Assembly (NCBI GenBank): GCA_020310875.1
Contig: MU260067.1
Span: forward strand, 716,501-780,500
Source of the DNA: Ceratopteris richardii
Taxonomy: Eukaryota; Streptophyta; Polypodiopsida; Polypodiales; Pteridaceae
Reading direction: 5' to 3'
Length of the DNA: 64,000 bases
Below the pieces are notes generated by a model. That model was given only the letters and a program-made list of their open reading frames with translations. It was not told the DNA's origin and did no database searches. This document shows positions 1 through 9,301 of this stretch, one piece after another. The translations under genes and the position numbers were made by a program. How positions within the stretch are numbered: position 1 is the stretch's first letter; each line of letters begins with the position of its first letter.

Positions 1-202
1 TGCTTCAAGGATATTTTGGCCACATTCTACTTGTATCTGTACATTCTCAAGGTTTTTCTTGAAAGAGCATTCTTATTGTTTATTTCCTTTGATGTGATCT
101 CAAATGTCAAAGTTTTCCTTTTGAAGACTCTTATGTTTTAATTTAAGGAAAAGTCACTTCTATGAAAAAGTGGGACCCATCACTTAAAAATTCTAGAAAA
201 GT

Positions 203-210
203 TATAAATA
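203..210 (+). promoter_or_regulatory. TATA box of the first gene
   Basis: A perfect TATAAATA lies 70 bp upstream of the ATG at 280, preceded by an AT-rich stretch and followed by a CT-rich leader. The spacing suits a transcription start near 235 and a leader of about 45 nt. It supports the plus-strand gene being, or having been, transcribed by RNA polymerase II. Confidence 0.6.
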
Positions 211-279
211 GGAGTCCTCTCTCCTCATTTCTCACTTTTGCAACCACATTGAGTGTAGAACAATCTGCATTTGCAAGCT

Positions 280-1203
280 ATGGCTTCCACCTTTGTACCT
301 ACTAAGAGTGCACGCCACAAGTTTCTAGAATTTTTGGAGGATTCAGATTATAAAGGTCAACATGACCTATATGATCTTCTCTCCAAGGTTCCTGACCTCC
401 ATGGAACCGTGCAAATGAATGCCGATGCTTTGGAGGAGCTACTTCAATATATGCAAGTTCATATATTGCGTTTCTCCATTGAAATACCACCATATGATGG
501 AACTTGGGTTCCATGTGACCTTCTCACCTACATTCACAAAGGTGATGAGGCTTTTGCAAAACGATTGAAACGGTTCCAGGCAATTGCAGAGGAAGCAGGG
601 CACCTTCTTGATGAAACTGTGCCACTTATAAGGAAATTGAATAGGAAACGCAAGATGGGTGCAAAATATCTTTCATTCATTGCTGCCACAATTTTCTTTG
701 TGAATGAGGAACCAGAACCAATTCCTCATGAGATCCCTCATCTTCTTACAGGTGGTTTTGTCGAGGATAAAAAGGAACCACCTCAAGAACCCTTGAATCT
801 CCTATTAGAGAGAGAAGCTATTGAGAAAACTTATCCTCTTGGTGTGGATGATAAGTTGAAAGAAGTGCCTAAGCCATCCACCTCTTCGGAGCCAGAAGCA
901 ACTATTCCAAAGGTGGAGATTGAAACTTTTTCAGTGGTTCTTGTCGAGGGACAAGAATATTTGTTTTTACATGATGTAGAGAAGGCATTTGGGCTACGGC
1001 TTGATGAATGCCTAAGTTTGTTTTGTACTTTGTCAGAGTGTCCTTTGGATAGTACCTCTGAGTTGTTGGAGAAAAAGTGTTTGCCATTTGGTGACTCAGT
1101 GGCCGACACAATAAAATTGGTTTGCAATGACATACTCACAAGTGAACATGAACATATCACAGAAGAACAATTTAATAATGCACAAGAAAGGATATTGGAA
1201 TAA
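280..1203 (+). CDS. Unknown protein, possible Ski/Sno/Dac-like C-terminal segment
   Basis: A 307-codon open frame starting at ATG 280, in a good context (aagctATGG) downstream of a TATA box. I do not recognise the family of residues 1-150, which look helical and charged. Residues about 150-210 are Glu/Pro-rich and probably a linker. Residues about 212-290 contain VLVEGQEYLFL, then LFCTLSEC, then LEKKCLPF and IKLVCNDIL. The order (hydrophobic strand, helix, Cys-rich segment, LPF turn, ending xxLCNxxL) resembles the Ski/Sno/Dac DNA-binding fold of animal co-repressors. This is pattern memory, not an alignment, and I hold it weakly. The frame ends at TAA 1201-1203 but resumes in phase immediately after it (next entry). 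The gene converges on a histone-H3-like gene and a RAG1-like gene, so it may be an accessory gene of the same element. Confidence 0.6.
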   Translation: MASTFVPTKSARHKFLEFLEDSDYKGQHDLYDLLSKVPDLHGTVQMNADALEELLQYMQVHILRFSIEIPPYDGTWVPCDLLTYIHKGDEAFAKRLKRFQAIAEEAGHLLDETVPLIRKLNRKRKMGAKYLSFIAATIFFVNEEPEPIPHEIPHLLTGGFVEDKKEPPQEPLNLLLEREAIEKTYPLGVDDKLKEVPKPSTSSEPEATIPKVEIETFSVVLVEGQEYLFLHDVEKAFGLRLDECLSLFCTLSECPLDSTSELLEKKCLPFGDSVADTIKLVCNDILTSEHEHITEEQFNNAQERILE

Positions 1204-1793
1204 AAAATTCCCGCCTCACCAGTAATCGAGCAGAGTGGGATGTCCCACTCCAACATTAATTTACAACTTCAACAGAGAGGAGAAGAAGAAGATAGAGTTC
1301 AGGATGTAAGTATCTTCAATTCATGTCATTCATTCTTACAAACACATGCAGCTACTAATCATAAAACTTTGTGCAGGAGGTGATTGAAGTCGACAAGTTT
1401 GCAGCAAGGAGCGGAGGTGATCGAGTGGCTCGTGGAGGTGGCTCATCCCTTGCAAACTACATTGGGAAACTTCCCAAAGACCATTTTGTAATTATCCATA
1501 AAGAGTTCAGTCCTCGGGGCCACTTCATGACATGGTGTCTAAAGGCCTTAAGTAAATTGCTTTGTTTATCAACCATTACACAGGGGAGTAATTGTATCTT
1601 TTTAGTTAAGAAATTCCTTGTAACTACAACCTTAGGTTCCAACTTCCGTGGAAAGGTCTTAGGCCAAAAAGGTATATCTCTAGGTCTAGGTGTTAGAAAT
1701 GTTGATCAAATAGCAAACTCAATTTTGACTTACACCCTACCCATGGCTTTGGAGCGTCAAAAGAGATTCATTGAGAAACTCAAAGCCAATTGA
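1204..1793 (+). CDS. In-phase continuation of the first gene after its stop, with one intron
   Basis: After the TAA at 1201-1203 the same frame stays open through 1305 (acidic stretch GEEEDRVQD). It then meets a donor (ggat/gtaagt) at 1306 and an acceptor (tttgtgcag) ending at 1376. Joining 1305 to 1377 keeps phase 0 and gives 138 more residues to a TGA at 1791-1793. The region is basic and Gly-rich near its start and ends in a basic helix (LERQKRFIEKLKAN); I recognise no family. An ATG at 1240 could start a separate short protein. Either one gene has acquired a premature stop, or a second transcript starts here. The clean GT-AG intron argues that the segment was coding recently. Confidence 0.5.
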
Positions 1794-1932
1794 TGTAAAC
1801 AATTGAATTAATATCAAATTTTCACTTTGCTTTATTTACATTTGTCTCAAGTATTTCTTTTTCAGTATATTATCTAAAATTCTTTTGGACCTGCATGTGA
1901 TGTATTGATGTCATGTAGGGCATTGGGAGGAC

Positions 1933-2159
1933 CTTTAGTTTGATTCTTTTGGACTCTTGATCATTGGGTATGGCCTCCATTAGGTCTTCTAGGGCATTGG
2001 GAGGCCAAATAAGGCCCTGCCACAGAAACCCGGGAGAAGGCCTTGCAAACGTTTTGCAAGGCCTTCTCCCGCGTTTCTGTGGCAGGGCCTTATTTGGCCT
2101 CCCAATGCCCTAGAAGACCTTAAATGGGAGAAAGAAGGTCCAAAAGAATGAAACTAAAG
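1933..2159. repeat. Long near-perfect foldback 1
   Basis: The inner inverted repeat has 68-bp arms (1982-2049 and 2053-2120) separated by a 3-base centre (cgt), with one mismatch. A second pair of 22-bp arms (1933-1954 and 2138-2159) lies outside it. The conserved core begins agggcattgggagg and ends with its complement. A single copy of agggcattgggagg also occurs at 1917-1930. The foldback lies between the 3' ends of two converging genes. Nothing coding is seen in 1794-1932 or 2160-2355. Confidence 0.9.
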
Positions 2160-2355
2160 ATCCTGACATGCCCAAGGTTACCTTACATGAGACTGAACCT
2201 TCACTAGATGGATATTTTCAAGAATGCAAATGTTCTAAGTTTCAAAATGCTCTGCTCATATGTTTCAAAGGTATAGGGAGGTCAAAATTTGTTCATATTA
2301 ACTACCCCTGAACTAGCTTTACTAGTCATGATCCCTCTTTCATATTTCAAAGGTT

Positions 2356-2484
2356 TTGTAGGGCATTAGGAGGCCAAATAAGGCCCTGCCACAGAAACGC
2401 GGGAGAAGGCCCTGCAAACGTTTTGCAGGGCCTTCTCCCGCGTTTCTGTGGCAGGGCCTTATTTGGCCTCCCAATGCCCTACAA
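2356..2484. repeat. Long near-perfect foldback 2
   Basis: Arms of 63 bp (2356-2418 and 2422-2484) around the same cgt centre, with one mismatch. The core is almost identical to foldback 1, differing by a few bases (agggcattagg instead of agggcattggg at the left end). The two centres are 369 bp apart. The pair therefore represents two copies of one palindromic unit of about 121 bp, most simply a foldback/MITE-type element or paired element ends. 2485-2738 is AT-rich 3' flank of the H3-like gene with no other feature. Confidence 0.9.
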
Positions 2485-2738
2485 GACCTACATGACCTTA
2501 AATAAAAAAGAAATTTCAGTACAGGGATATTATCACTAGATCAAAATGACAAGATAAGAAAACAATCATTCATATATGAGAGATTATCACAAGAAAACAC
2601 ATGGAAATGTAAAATGACTGCTCATGTTTCATTCTAAATAATGAGATTATAAATGGAATAGAGGAAAAGTGCTAATGTTTCATTGAAAATGGCAATATTT
2701 ACAAAAAATCTCTTGTCCATAGAGATCAGTTACAAAAC

Positions 2739-3677
2739 TTAGCTACGATCACCCCTAATTCTCCTAGCTAACTGTATGTCCTTCGGTTGTATAGTGACTC
2801 GTTTAGCATGGATGGCGCACAGGTTGGAATCCTCTAGCATTGATATCAAAAATGCTTCAGCTGCCTCTTGTAAAGCTTCTAAAGCTAGAGCTTGGATCCT
2901 TAACCCTGCACAATACCTTTGTAACTCTTCTTTAACCACCCTTGCAAAGGGTCTTCTAGGTATGAGAAGCTCAGCTGTCTTTTGATAGTGCCTTATCTCT
3001 GCAAATGCCTTCCTATATCTTCTTCTTCGTTGTGGTGCTCTAGCTTGTGGTGGTGGTGGTCTTCGTTGGACATTTTCTTGTGGTCTTGGTTGGGGTGGTC
3101 TACGACGAGGTTGAAAGAATTTCTTCTTCCGTTGCACGCATCTTGAGCTTTCTCCTTGTTCAGGATGTTGTTGCTGGCTTTGCTCTCTCTCTTGATCATT
3201 GGGTATGGCCCCTTGATTTGATGGTAGTGTCTTTCCCGCTACAGTAACCCTATGATTTATAGGTATTTCTTCGTTACCCCATGGTGGCAATGTTTGACTC
3301 TCCTCACTTGATTGTGAACGTTGTTGAGACACATCCTCATGCGATTCATCAAAATCATCATCAGAAACTACCTGTCTATGAGCACGCTCCTTCACCCTTG
3401 TCTTTGTTGGTCTCTTTGGTGATGGAGGCTCATCATATGATGATGGTGGTGATTGGGGTTGATTTACGGCCTTTTCCCTGGATTGCCCATGTTCCACTTG
3501 TTCATGCAACTGTTCACTCCCAGAGGTATGGCCACCACCTGTTTCGCGATGGGATGCAGAGCGCGAGACACTACGTCGCCTTTTGTGGTGATTCATCCAT
3601 GGTGGCTTCTGAGTGCCTTGCACATAGCTAGGAAAGTTAATGGGATCCTTCCTTGCAGTTTGCTTTGTTCGTGCCAT
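2739..3677 (-). CDS. Histone H3-like protein with 216-residue N-terminal extension
   Basis: An intronless 312-residue frame. Residues 2-10 are exactly the canonical H3 tip (ARTKQTARK), then Asp replaces Ser10. Residues 11 to about 216 are unlike any H3: Arg/Ser-rich, an acidic patch near [11 protein letters not shown], then Gln/Pro/Arg-rich. Residues 217-312 are an H3 histone fold: [13 protein letters not shown] (alphaN), [11 protein letters not shown] (alpha1), [13 protein letters not shown] (alpha2), [12 protein letters not shown] and [13 protein letters not shown] (loop 2/alpha3). The C110-equivalent Cys is kept. Loop 1 has canonical length, whereas plant CENH3 has a longer loop 1, so I do not call it CENH3. 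The start of alphaN is about three residues short, and the K14/K27/K36 contexts are gone. It is co-oriented with, and 200-400 bp downstream of, the RAG1-like gene, suggesting both belong to one element. It probably binds H4 and enters or mimics chromatin; that role is inferred. Confidence 0.9.
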   Translation of the reverse strand: MARTKQTARKDPINFPSYVQGTQKPPWMNHHKRRRSVSRSASHRETGGGHTSGSEQLHEQVEHGQSREKAVNQPQSPPSSYDEPPSPKRPTKTRVKERAHRQVVSDDDFDESHEDVSQQRSQSSEESQTLPPWGNEEIPINHRVTVAGKTLPSNQGAIPNDQEREQSQQQHPEQGESSRCVQRKKKFFQPRRRPPQPRPQENVQRRPPPPQARAPQRRRRYRKAFAEIRHYQKTAELLIPRRPFARVVKEELQRYCAGLRIQALALEALQEAAEAFLISMLEDSNLCAIHAKRVTIQPKDIQLARRIRGDRS

Positions 3678-3718
3678 CCTCTATAGTGCTAGAATGTTGA
3701 AATGAGACAATGAGTCTC

Positions 3719-3726
3719 CTTTTATA
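3719..3726 (-). promoter_or_regulatory. TATA box of the H3-like gene
   Basis: TATAAAAG on the minus strand, about 42 bp upstream of the H3-like ATG (3675-3677). With normal spacing the leader would be only 10-15 nt. It lies in the 200-bp gap after the upstream gene, so the H3-like gene appears to have its own promoter. Confidence 0.55.
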
Positions 3727-3876
3727 ATGTTTCACTTAAAAAGGTTCTGTTCACATCTGAATGGACAAAAAATAGTTTAAAAATTAAAAATTACCTGAAA
3801 AAATTGCAAACAAGAGATTAGTGTGTAGCAAACCTTATGAATTATTCAGAAAATGCCATGAATGTATTAAATGACT

Positions 3877-4080
3877 TCACTTCCATGATGAACCTTGTCG
3901 TGTTCTTGTAGCCCGCCATTGAGCATGACGTAAAGGTCCCAATGATGACTTCCATTTTTCACTAGCTAAGTTGTGTTGATTAAATCTTGCAAGTTTTGCA
4001 ACTTTCGACTCCTTGGCTCGTTCCATTGCATATGTCCTTGAAAATGCAGTACGATAAAACCAATTAAACATCTCTTCCAT
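3877..4080 (-). pseudogene. In-phase C-terminal continuation of the RAG1-like gene after a stop
   Basis: Directly after the TAA at 4081-4083 the same frame continues for 67 codons, starting MEEMFNWFYRT and rich in basic and aromatic residues, to a stop at 3877-3879. The sharp continuity suggests the original protein ran through, to about 857 residues, and one substitution created the TAA. I see no convincing intron that would remove it. All catalytic residues lie upstream of the stop, so the shorter product could still be active. Confidence 0.5.
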
Positions 4081-6665
4081 TTAGTTTGATTGCATTGCAC
4101 CACCACCATGTTGTGTGTTCTTGAAGTAAACACCTCTAGCCTTGTAATGTGACTTCTCCATTCCTTGTGTACTAAAAATCTCCAATGAACCATATCGATG
4201 CATAAAAAATGCTCCATGTGCAAATAAAATATGCTGAAATGATATAAGTACATATAACACAATCTTATCAACAAGAAAATTGAAAAAATAAGAAAACTTA
4301 CAATGTAATGTGTAATATTGCTCTCTCCCCAAGATAGGATGAAACACTTTGCAAACTCCATTAATGTATCTTGAAACAATTGACGGTCATTTTTGTTGGA
4401 GCTATTAAGACTCATTAAACCTACCAACTTATCTAAGCATGACCAAACCTTCTTTCGCCTATTACTAAGGTCAATTTGAGAATCATTATCAGTGGTGATC
4501 ATGCACAAGTCTTTCCATAGCTCCCTGCATTCATTTTTCTTAGGGATTACACCTGTTCTGAAAAATTTTCTTGCCTTCTTCCCTGTCATTGACACTTGTT
4601 GCAAACTATTTTGCGATTCACCAGGTTTTTTGACAACTAGAGTTACATTACCACCATGACAACCAATCAAATTAAGCAACTCTTCCAATTTTTTGATTGC
4701 TTGTACAGATTTATCAATTGGCTTCATGGAAAATGCATATTCTATGTGGAGCTTCAATAATCTATCAAATATTCTCATGAAAGCATGCAATGTGCAAAAG
4801 TGAACATTAACTAATGGAAATGGAATAATGGGATTCCAATCTTTATCTAATGTGTCACGGTTAGGTATTTCTAACATTGGACACCTTAACAAAGGTCTAT
4901 CCCATTCCGTGGAAGTAGGTGCATCTATGTATTCATCTAAGCTAGATAGTACTTTTTGTTGTCCCTTTGTTACTTTGTAGCCTCGAGTACAAAATGGACA
5001 TGGATAACGAGCAGATGCACCTTGCTTGCAACCTAACATGCATTTGATAGTTTTTAAATCCCCACCCAAGTGCCAATCTATCTCAAAATCACCAAAGTTT
5101 TCTATGTGGAGCTTTGCACCATGAATTTGAGAAAGTATTACTTTAGTGATCCATGGGGTCCTACTAAAAATCCATGAAAGAACATCATTGGATTCTTTAG
5201 GTACTTCAATAGCACCTAACCACCATATTTCTTTCTCGGATTGAACACTATATGTAGACTTAGAGCTAGAGTTACAACTTTCATTAGATATGGCATTTCT
5301 CATAGCTTCATTCATGAGTGTCAAACTCAATCTCTCCATTCGTCGTCCCTTTATAATCTGGCATTCATCTAACTTCAATATAAACTGTAATTTGGTATTA
5401 CAATCTGCATAAATTAGCAAAATCTTTATAACATCAAAATACAATGTATATCAAGGTAACAATAGTGCACATACCTGGTATAGTAGATTTGTAAAATTGA
5501 ACCATTGCCTGTTGAAGCCTCTCCAAATCCACGAATATGTTGTTGTACTTTGTGTAAGGAAATCCATTTCCAACTGCGCTTTTCAACTCTTTTTTGGATG
5601 TAGATAAATGATAAATAGACATAGGCATAATATCCTCTATATATAAGTAGTTTCCAAGAATACTAGTTATATCTTCATTGGACATTGACTTCTTTAGCGA
5701 TACCTTGTAAGGAGATGGAAACATATTCTGTAAAATACCTTCTCTTTCTAATGAATGCTTCAAAAGGTTGTACAATGCACTGTATCCTTTAGTACTAATT
5801 CCTGCTTCATCACATACCATCTGCACGTCTCTAGGAGTGATAATATCTTGTAACTTTTTTGTGAAATCTTTAATCACTTTCTTCTTGATAAGGTTTCCTA
5901 TCCGTGACTCCAAAATACTAACCACTTGCTTGTTGGTCAAACAAGAATTTAATAACTTGAATTGATCCTCTGTTGTTGATGATGCATTAACATCTTCACC
6001 GAATGACCTACATAACAAGAAAAAAAAAAAATATATATATACATATAAAAGTCTTCCAAAAAGAGAAACAAATACAAGCCAAACCTTATTGCAAAAACTC
6101 GTCGTTTGCGTGCTCCACCACCAATTGAAAGAGAGTCAAAGGATGTTAATGATCGTCTCCTACGTCGCATCCCAAGTGGAGTCTCTCTCAAGTGTTGGAC
6201 AGTGTTTTTAAATGTCTCAATTGTTCTCTCCTTTTCTTCCATATGCTTTTCAAGCTCTGCAAGCTTTTCTTGTAAAGATATGATTGTGCTTTCAAAAGTG
6301 ACCAACCTTGTATGATTTAGTTGATATTGTTGAATCCAATACTTAGTAATGGCAGTTGAATGTGTAGATAATCGTTGACAATAACCTAAGAGCCCAGCTT
6401 TACCGGCACCGATGAACTGAAGTAAAGTTGAGAGGTTATGGAATGTTGGATGGTAAGAAGACATTGGATCAGGAGGGTATAATGAACCATGAGTCCAAAG
6501 ATCAATATTCTTTTCTCCAGCTTCACGACGCTCATTTTGAGAGTTCACATCATTGTTGCATTGTGTATTTGGAGCAAGCTCTCTGGGCACACGAACATGG
6601 ATACTTGTTGATGCTGGGGCATGAGGACGTCCTAATGTGAGGTTTGTAATAGGTGTCAACACCAT
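4081..6665 (-). CDS. RAG1-like DDE transposase, four exons
   Basis: The model uses ATG 6663-6665 and exons 6085-6665, 5475-6007, 4302-5404 and 4081-4233. The introns are GT-AG with consistent phases, giving 789 residues. Residues 110-160 form a likely coiled coil; about 166-190 are Arg-rich and NLS-like. The catalytic region has Asp384 (LDECQ), Asp487 (GGDLK), a CPFC zinc knuckle at Cys507/Cys510, His740/His745 (HILFAH) and Glu765 (QGMEKS). In vertebrate RAG1 the matching residues are D600, D708, C727/C730, H937/H942 and E962. Spacings agree closely: D-D 103 versus 108, D-to-first-Cys 20 versus 19, H-x4-H identical, second His to Glu 20 in both. Residues around Glu765 also resemble RAG1 (R-x-G-S-L/I, then G-x-E). 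The exon 3/4 splice joins the HxxxxH motif, which supports the model. Other eukaryotic DDE families carry related C2H2 insertions, so the superfamily (Transib/RAG1 or a relative) is inferred. Confidence 0.8.
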
Positions 6666-7262
6666 CTTTTCCAACAATTAAACAATACTGAGAAAGAGAC
6701 CAGAAATTTGTTTGGAAGAGATGCTAGAGCATGATTTTCTCAAGAAAAGTTTGTTTTCTTGGATGAGGATGGGTCACAGTGTGTTTTTCCACTGAGAATA
6801 GCCAAAAATGTTGAAATTTTGAAAAAGTCATTTTTTGGGTGAAGAGTAGTTACGGATTTGATGATGTGGCACTCTACTTTTGGAGGGATTTTAAAAATAT
6901 TGCTTTTTCAAAAGGAAAATTAAAAACTAAACTCAAAAAAGGTCACTTCTGACATATATATTAAAAAATGAGCCCTTTCAAGTAAATAAACACTGAAATT
7001 GAGACTTTTAAAAAAAAATCATTTTTTTATTCCCATACATGCTCGAGTTTGATGATGTGGAAAGTAGATTCCCTTTCTCTCTCTCTAAAAGAAGAGAGAG
7101 AGGGGCCTAGTAAGCCTTAAAAAAAGCCTACTCCAGCCTACTAAAAAGTGCCCTATTAAATGCACTTTGTCCCCTTAGACAACAGTAGAATGAGGCTTAA
7201 TCCCTGAAAATTAGGGATCCTTACAAGGCCCATGCAGGGTTCACCCTTTTTCCTAATGCCCT
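6666..7262. other. 5' flank of the RAG1-like gene and candidate element end
   Basis: No coding signal. AT-rich leader and promoter sequence without a clear TATA box. From about 7075 there is a short hairpin (a CT run against a GA run), followed by repeated gcctac/aggctt words typical of subterminal repeats. At 7252-7262 cctaatgccct is the exact reverse complement of the 11 bases that open the foldback 2 core (agggcattagg). I take this as the probable right terminus of the element containing the genes to the left. The left end is not in the window. Confidence 0.4.
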
Positions 7263-7559
7263 GAGCAGGTCTAGTTGAGAGTATCATTAAAGTGCTATGT
7301 AGCATTTTACAAAGATAGTAAACAATAAAAGGTCAAATTGGGATAATCAATTACATCATGCTCTCTGGACTTATAGAGTTTCTTATTAAACCATTATTGG
7401 AACAACAAGATTTAACACGGTGCAGGACTAAAATGTCATCCTTCCCATGGACTTCTTAATCTCATCTTTGAAAGTAGCACAAACCCTAGAATGGAGATGA
7501 CATGGATTGTTGGATAGAGTTGAAGATTTAAAAAAAATGGGATCATCCAAACCATGCAG
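7263..7559. other. Unassigned spacer
   Basis: AT-rich sequence between the candidate element end and gypsy debris. No open frame, repeat or RNA gene is recognised. Confidence 0.4.
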
Positions 7560-7945
7560 TCAATTCTCTATATGCAAATAAAAGGAGACAAAAGGCATAT
7601 TTTGGCATGCATATTATAAAAAATTATTTGAAGGAAGGAGACCTCGTATTGGCATTCATAATAAAGGATCTAGGTTAAAAAATTGCACAACGGTGTTCAT
7701 TGACCGTACATATTGCATAAATTAGCTCTTAGTGGTGCAATAAAATTAGCCACATTGGATGGAAATATTGTGCCCAATAACATAATTGGATGTAGAGTAA
7801 AAAAAAGAAGATACTTAGAACCTCTTACTGAACAACAATGGCATAAGATACAAATTGCAACAAATAGAAGATAGGAGTTAGAGAGGATTAAATGAGAGGC
7901 AGAAGAAATAATTCAAAAGACTAAAGAGAAAATAGTTGGCGAGTG
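7560..7945 (+). pseudogene. Ty3/gypsy integrase C-terminal fragment
   Basis: Interrupted plus-strand translation contains GDLVLAFI, then LSGAIKLATLDGN, then IIGCRVKKRRY. This matches the end of gypsy polyproteins after the integrase core, where a GDLVL strand is followed by a LDG(N) segment and a basic C-terminus. Stops and frame changes show it is dead. The upstream integrase core is missing and the following sequence belongs to an oppositely oriented element. Confidence 0.6.
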
Positions 7946-8119
7946 GATTCATGATTGGAAAATTTTACTTCCCATTTTTTTCATGATTATCATGTTCATT
8001 ATTTTGGTCCAAATATCTTTCTGTTTCCCTTATTGAGTACTACCTCAAAATCAAATTCCATCAATACTAAGAACCATATGACTAGCCTTCCTATATTACA
8101 AGGTTTTTTTACCATCCTT

Positions 8120-9300
8120 AATCCTTCTCATTCAATGATAGTAGTAGTATTTTATTTAGCTTAGTTGAATAGTCTACTAGCATATGCAATAGGGTGATCT
8201 AACTTCATCTACTTGTTGAGCCAATATACATCCGATGGAAAAATTGGAAGCATCAACATGAAATGGAATGGCTTATTCCAATCCCACACTTTTAGTATTG
8301 GGGCATAACTATGATGGCATAAATGTGGATAAATCGATAATAATATCCACAATGTCCCATAAAGGATTGCACTTCCTTAAGGTTTTTTGGTCTTGGAAAC
8401 TCTAGGATCACTCTGATCTTGTCTTCATTTGTAGACATACCGTTTTTGGATACTATGTGTTCAAGTTATTTTCCCTGTGAAACCAGAAAGACACGTTTCT
8501 CAAGATTTAAGCATACACGATACTTTCTACATTTATCAATTATGCATCTTAATTTAGGTATATGAGTAGATCTCTAGGAAGAGTAGGTACATAGGTCATC
8601 AACATATACTTCCATACTCTTTCTTAGAAATTTTTTGAATACGTGACACATCAATATTTGGAAAGTGGCTTGTGCATTGGTTAGGCCAAAATGCATAACC
8701 CTAAAACCATATACAACAAATTCAGTAGTAAAAGCAATCTTATGCTTATCTTTAGTAGTAATGGCTACTTGGTTATATCTTCAAAAACCATCAAAGAAAA
8801 TATACACTTCCTTGTGTGCTACTCTTTCCAAAAGATGATTAGTAATAAAAAATGGACAACTATCTCAGATGCTGGTAGCATTATCTTTTTCCAAGTTAAT
8901 ACAAACCTAGCCACTCTGTCTACTCAATCTTAGTAATTTTTCTATGTATTCTATGATCTTGGTTGATTAGACATCATTATAAGTGTATGGCCTTTTCTTA
9001 GAAGGCTTTGCCTTTGGGGTCATAGGAGTTTGATAAGAGAAAATCTTCAAGTCTACTCCTTTCACGTTTTTATATGACCATGCAAACACATCACAATCCT
9101 CTCGTAGCAATTCCACTAGTTCGTGTTCTTCCTCTATCAAGACATTTTTCCCAATGAAAGTACATCTATCATCTTCATTCTCTCGAGTTACTCTTAATTT
9201 CTTTGTTTGTTCCTTATTATCATGTGCTACTCCTTCTTGTGCCTCTCACTTAGGCATTTGAATAGCAATTTTTAGCTTTCTGTTTCATATCCCTTAAAAT
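8120..9300 (-). pseudogene. Ty3/gypsy reverse transcriptase and RNase H remnant
   Basis: Read from right to left, the minus strand gives the RT core: IFFDGF, KHKIAFTTEF, MHFGLTNAQATFQ, then the catalytic YVDD at 8595-8606, followed by LEHIVSKNGM and NLKEVQSFMG. RNase H pieces (LDHPIAYASRLFN) follow near 8170-8330. Several stops and frameshifts interrupt it. The family is clear; the element's ends are not. Confidence 0.75.
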
Positions 9301-9301
9301 G

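Noticed and set aside
2739..3677. Calling the H3-like protein CENH3
   Set aside because: Plant CENH3 has a longer loop 1 and a diverged tip; here loop 1 is canonical length and the tip is exactly H3. The long tail alone does not make it centromeric.
2776..3686. Several plus-strand open frames (up to 116 codons) opposite the H3-like gene
   Set aside because: They are antisense shadows of the low-complexity tail, lack family resemblance and have no promoter.
6775..6781. CACAGTG, identical to the RSS/Transib heptamer, near the RAG1-like gene
   Set aside because: It points away from the gene for a terminal heptamer, no nonamer-like sequence lies at 12 or 23 bp spacing, and a 7-mer is expected several times in 64 kb by chance.
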